DNA of 64,000 nucleotides from an uncultured bacterium (GTDB lineage Bacteria > Gemmatimonadota > Gemmatimonadetes > Longimicrobiales > RSA9), in NCBI GenBank assembly GCA_937889645.1, contig CALBZE010000097.1, positions 62,001-126,000 on the forward strand, in the 5' to 3' direction. The notes under the pieces are model-generated. The model did not search any database, was not told the origin of the DNA, and worked only from the letters and a program-made list of their open reading frames with translations. This document shows, one piece after another, positions 63,319-64,000 of this stretch. The stretch's first letter is position 1. Each line of letters opens with the position of its first letter. The position numbers and the translations under genes were made by a program.

Positions 63319-64000
63319 GGCGGGCCGTGACCATCGAGGAGTACCACGGCGCCGACGACGCCTGGGACCGGTTCGTCGCCCGCGCGCCCGGCGCCAGCAT
63401 TGCCCACCTTGCCGCGTGGCGCGATGTCCTGCCCGCCGTTTACGGCTATCACCCACGCTTTTTCTTAGCGGTCGACGACGCCGGGACATGGCTCGGCGCG
63501 CTCCCGATCTTCGAGGTGCGCTCCAGGATCTTCGGGAGCCATCACGTCTCCGTGCCGCTCATGAACGTCGGCGGCGCGATCGGCACGGCCGAGGCCCGCG
63601 CGCGGCTGGCCGAGTTCGCCCTGGAGCGCGCCCGCGACGCCGGAGCCCGGTCGCTCGTGCTCCGGGACCGCGACGACGTTGAATGCGACGTCCCACCGGC
63701 GCGCTTCAAAGTCACCGTCCTCCTCGACCTGCCCGACTCGCCCGAGACGCTGTGGAACGACGGGCTCCGCTCGAAGCTCCGGAGCCAGATCCGCCGCGCG
63801 ATGAAGGAAGCGATGGAGGTGCGGTTCGGTCCCGACCAGCGCCGCGCGTTCCACCTGGTCTACGCCCGCAACATGCGCGACCTCGGCACGCCGGCGCACC
63901 CGCTCGTTCTGTTCGATGCGATCGCGCGCGCATTCGATGATCGCGTGATCTTCGGCGCGGTGTACTGGCGCGGCGCGCCCGTCGCCGCAGGGTGCGGGTT
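63315..64000 (+). CDS. FemAB-like, XrtA-locus-associated protein, 3' end cut by the window
   Basis: The frame opens at the GTG (63315) overlapping the deacetylase stop; GTG 63327 is the alternative. It stays open to the window edge (about 228 codons). VTIEEYHGADDAWDRFVARA, RFFLAVDDAGTWLGALPIFE, SVPLMNVGGAIGT and SKLRSQIRRAMKEAMEVRFG match GNAT-fold FemAB proteins found next to the XrtA deacetylase (TIGR03019-like). Its role in the polymer pathway is not established. The exosortase itself lies outside the window, if present. Confidence 0.82.
   Translation, partial: MRRAVTIEEYHGADDAWDRFVARAPGASIAHLAAWRDVLPAVYGYHPRFFLAVDDAGTWLGALPIFEVRSRIFGSHHVSVPLMNVGGAIGTAEARARLAEFALERARDAGARSLVLRDRDDVECDVPPARFKVTVLLDLPDSPETLWNDGLRSKLRSQIRRAMKEAMEVRFGPDQRRAFHLVYARNMRDLGTPAHPLVLFDAIARAFDDRVIFGAVYWRGAPVAAGCG

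Overview
The window is 64 kb of bacterial chromosome with very high GC (about 70% by eye) and coding density above 90%. It carries many GTG/TTG starts and four-base ATGA/GTGA stop-start overlaps. Gene content points to a diderm. There is an FtsEX/EnvC-type divisome module, SurA-like and lipoprotein PPIC chaperones, an outer-membrane barrel protein, a Wza-type exporter, heptosyltransferase-like GT9, bacillithiol-type reductase YpdA and exosortase (XrtA)-locus polysaccharide genes. This mix suggests Gemmatimonadota or a close relative. That is an inference from gene content; there is no rRNA gene to confirm it. I saw no tRNA, rRNA, CRISPR array or intact IS element.

Layout. (1) 1-6.9 kb: a partial hypothetical gene, two small genes (one DUF1232), guaB behind a clear sigma70-type promoter and a long leader hairpin, a bacterial eRF1-like (baeRF) gene whose GGQ has become GGE, one member of a two-gene paralogous family, and an MltD-like transglycosylase with LysM repeats. 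(2) 22.6-6.9 kb, all on the minus strand: DUF58, BatA-like vWA protein, mfd, PPIC lipoprotein, surA, pdxA, ftsE, ftsX, envC-like, holB, moaC and a lytic transglycosylase. Most neighbours overlap or nearly touch, so this looks like one long envelope/division/housekeeping transcription block starting at a promoter at 22.62-22.65 kb. (3) 22.8-28 kb: an M28 peptidase lipoprotein, a small membrane protein, an outer-membrane barrel protein and a ZU5-like lipoprotein with divergent promoters and good terminators. (4) 28-34.4 kb: lepA, GT9, ROK glucokinase, PfkB-like kinase, then a coupled STAS-HATPase / DUF4325-wHTH signalling pair. (5) 34.4-45.9 kb: the second paralogue (minus strand), a mannose-1-phosphate guanylyltransferase/phosphomannomutase-like fusion, AI-2E family exporter, penicillin-acylase-type hydrolase, YpdA, a small M50 protease, an ABC exporter pair (minus strand), a 7-bp repeat / G-run region and a dCMP deaminase.

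(6) 46-64 kb is a polysaccharide/envelope locus. It holds a Wzz-tyrosine-kinase fusion, a Wza-like exporter, a HhH-IS701-transposase-like fusion gene whose first catalytic Asp is lost, a frameshifted GlpD-like dehydrogenase, a PHP-like hydrolase, an LPG-synthase-type membrane protein, a carbamoyltransferase, a sugar epimerase, GT4 and a methyltransferase. A minus-strand block follows (glycoside-hydrolase-like lipoprotein or secreted protein, low-molecular-weight tyrosine phosphatase, unknown 148-aa protein). The locus ends with the XrtA-type polysaccharide deacetylase and a FemAB-like protein cut by the window end. The tyrosine kinase and tyrosine phosphatase probably form the phospho-control pair of capsule assembly.

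The most unusual items are the coupled domesticated-looking transposase fusion, the STAS-HATPase / DUF4325-wHTH pair, the GGE-type baeRF, the two-member family of unknown proteins, and the 7-bp repeat region at 45.15-45.28 kb.
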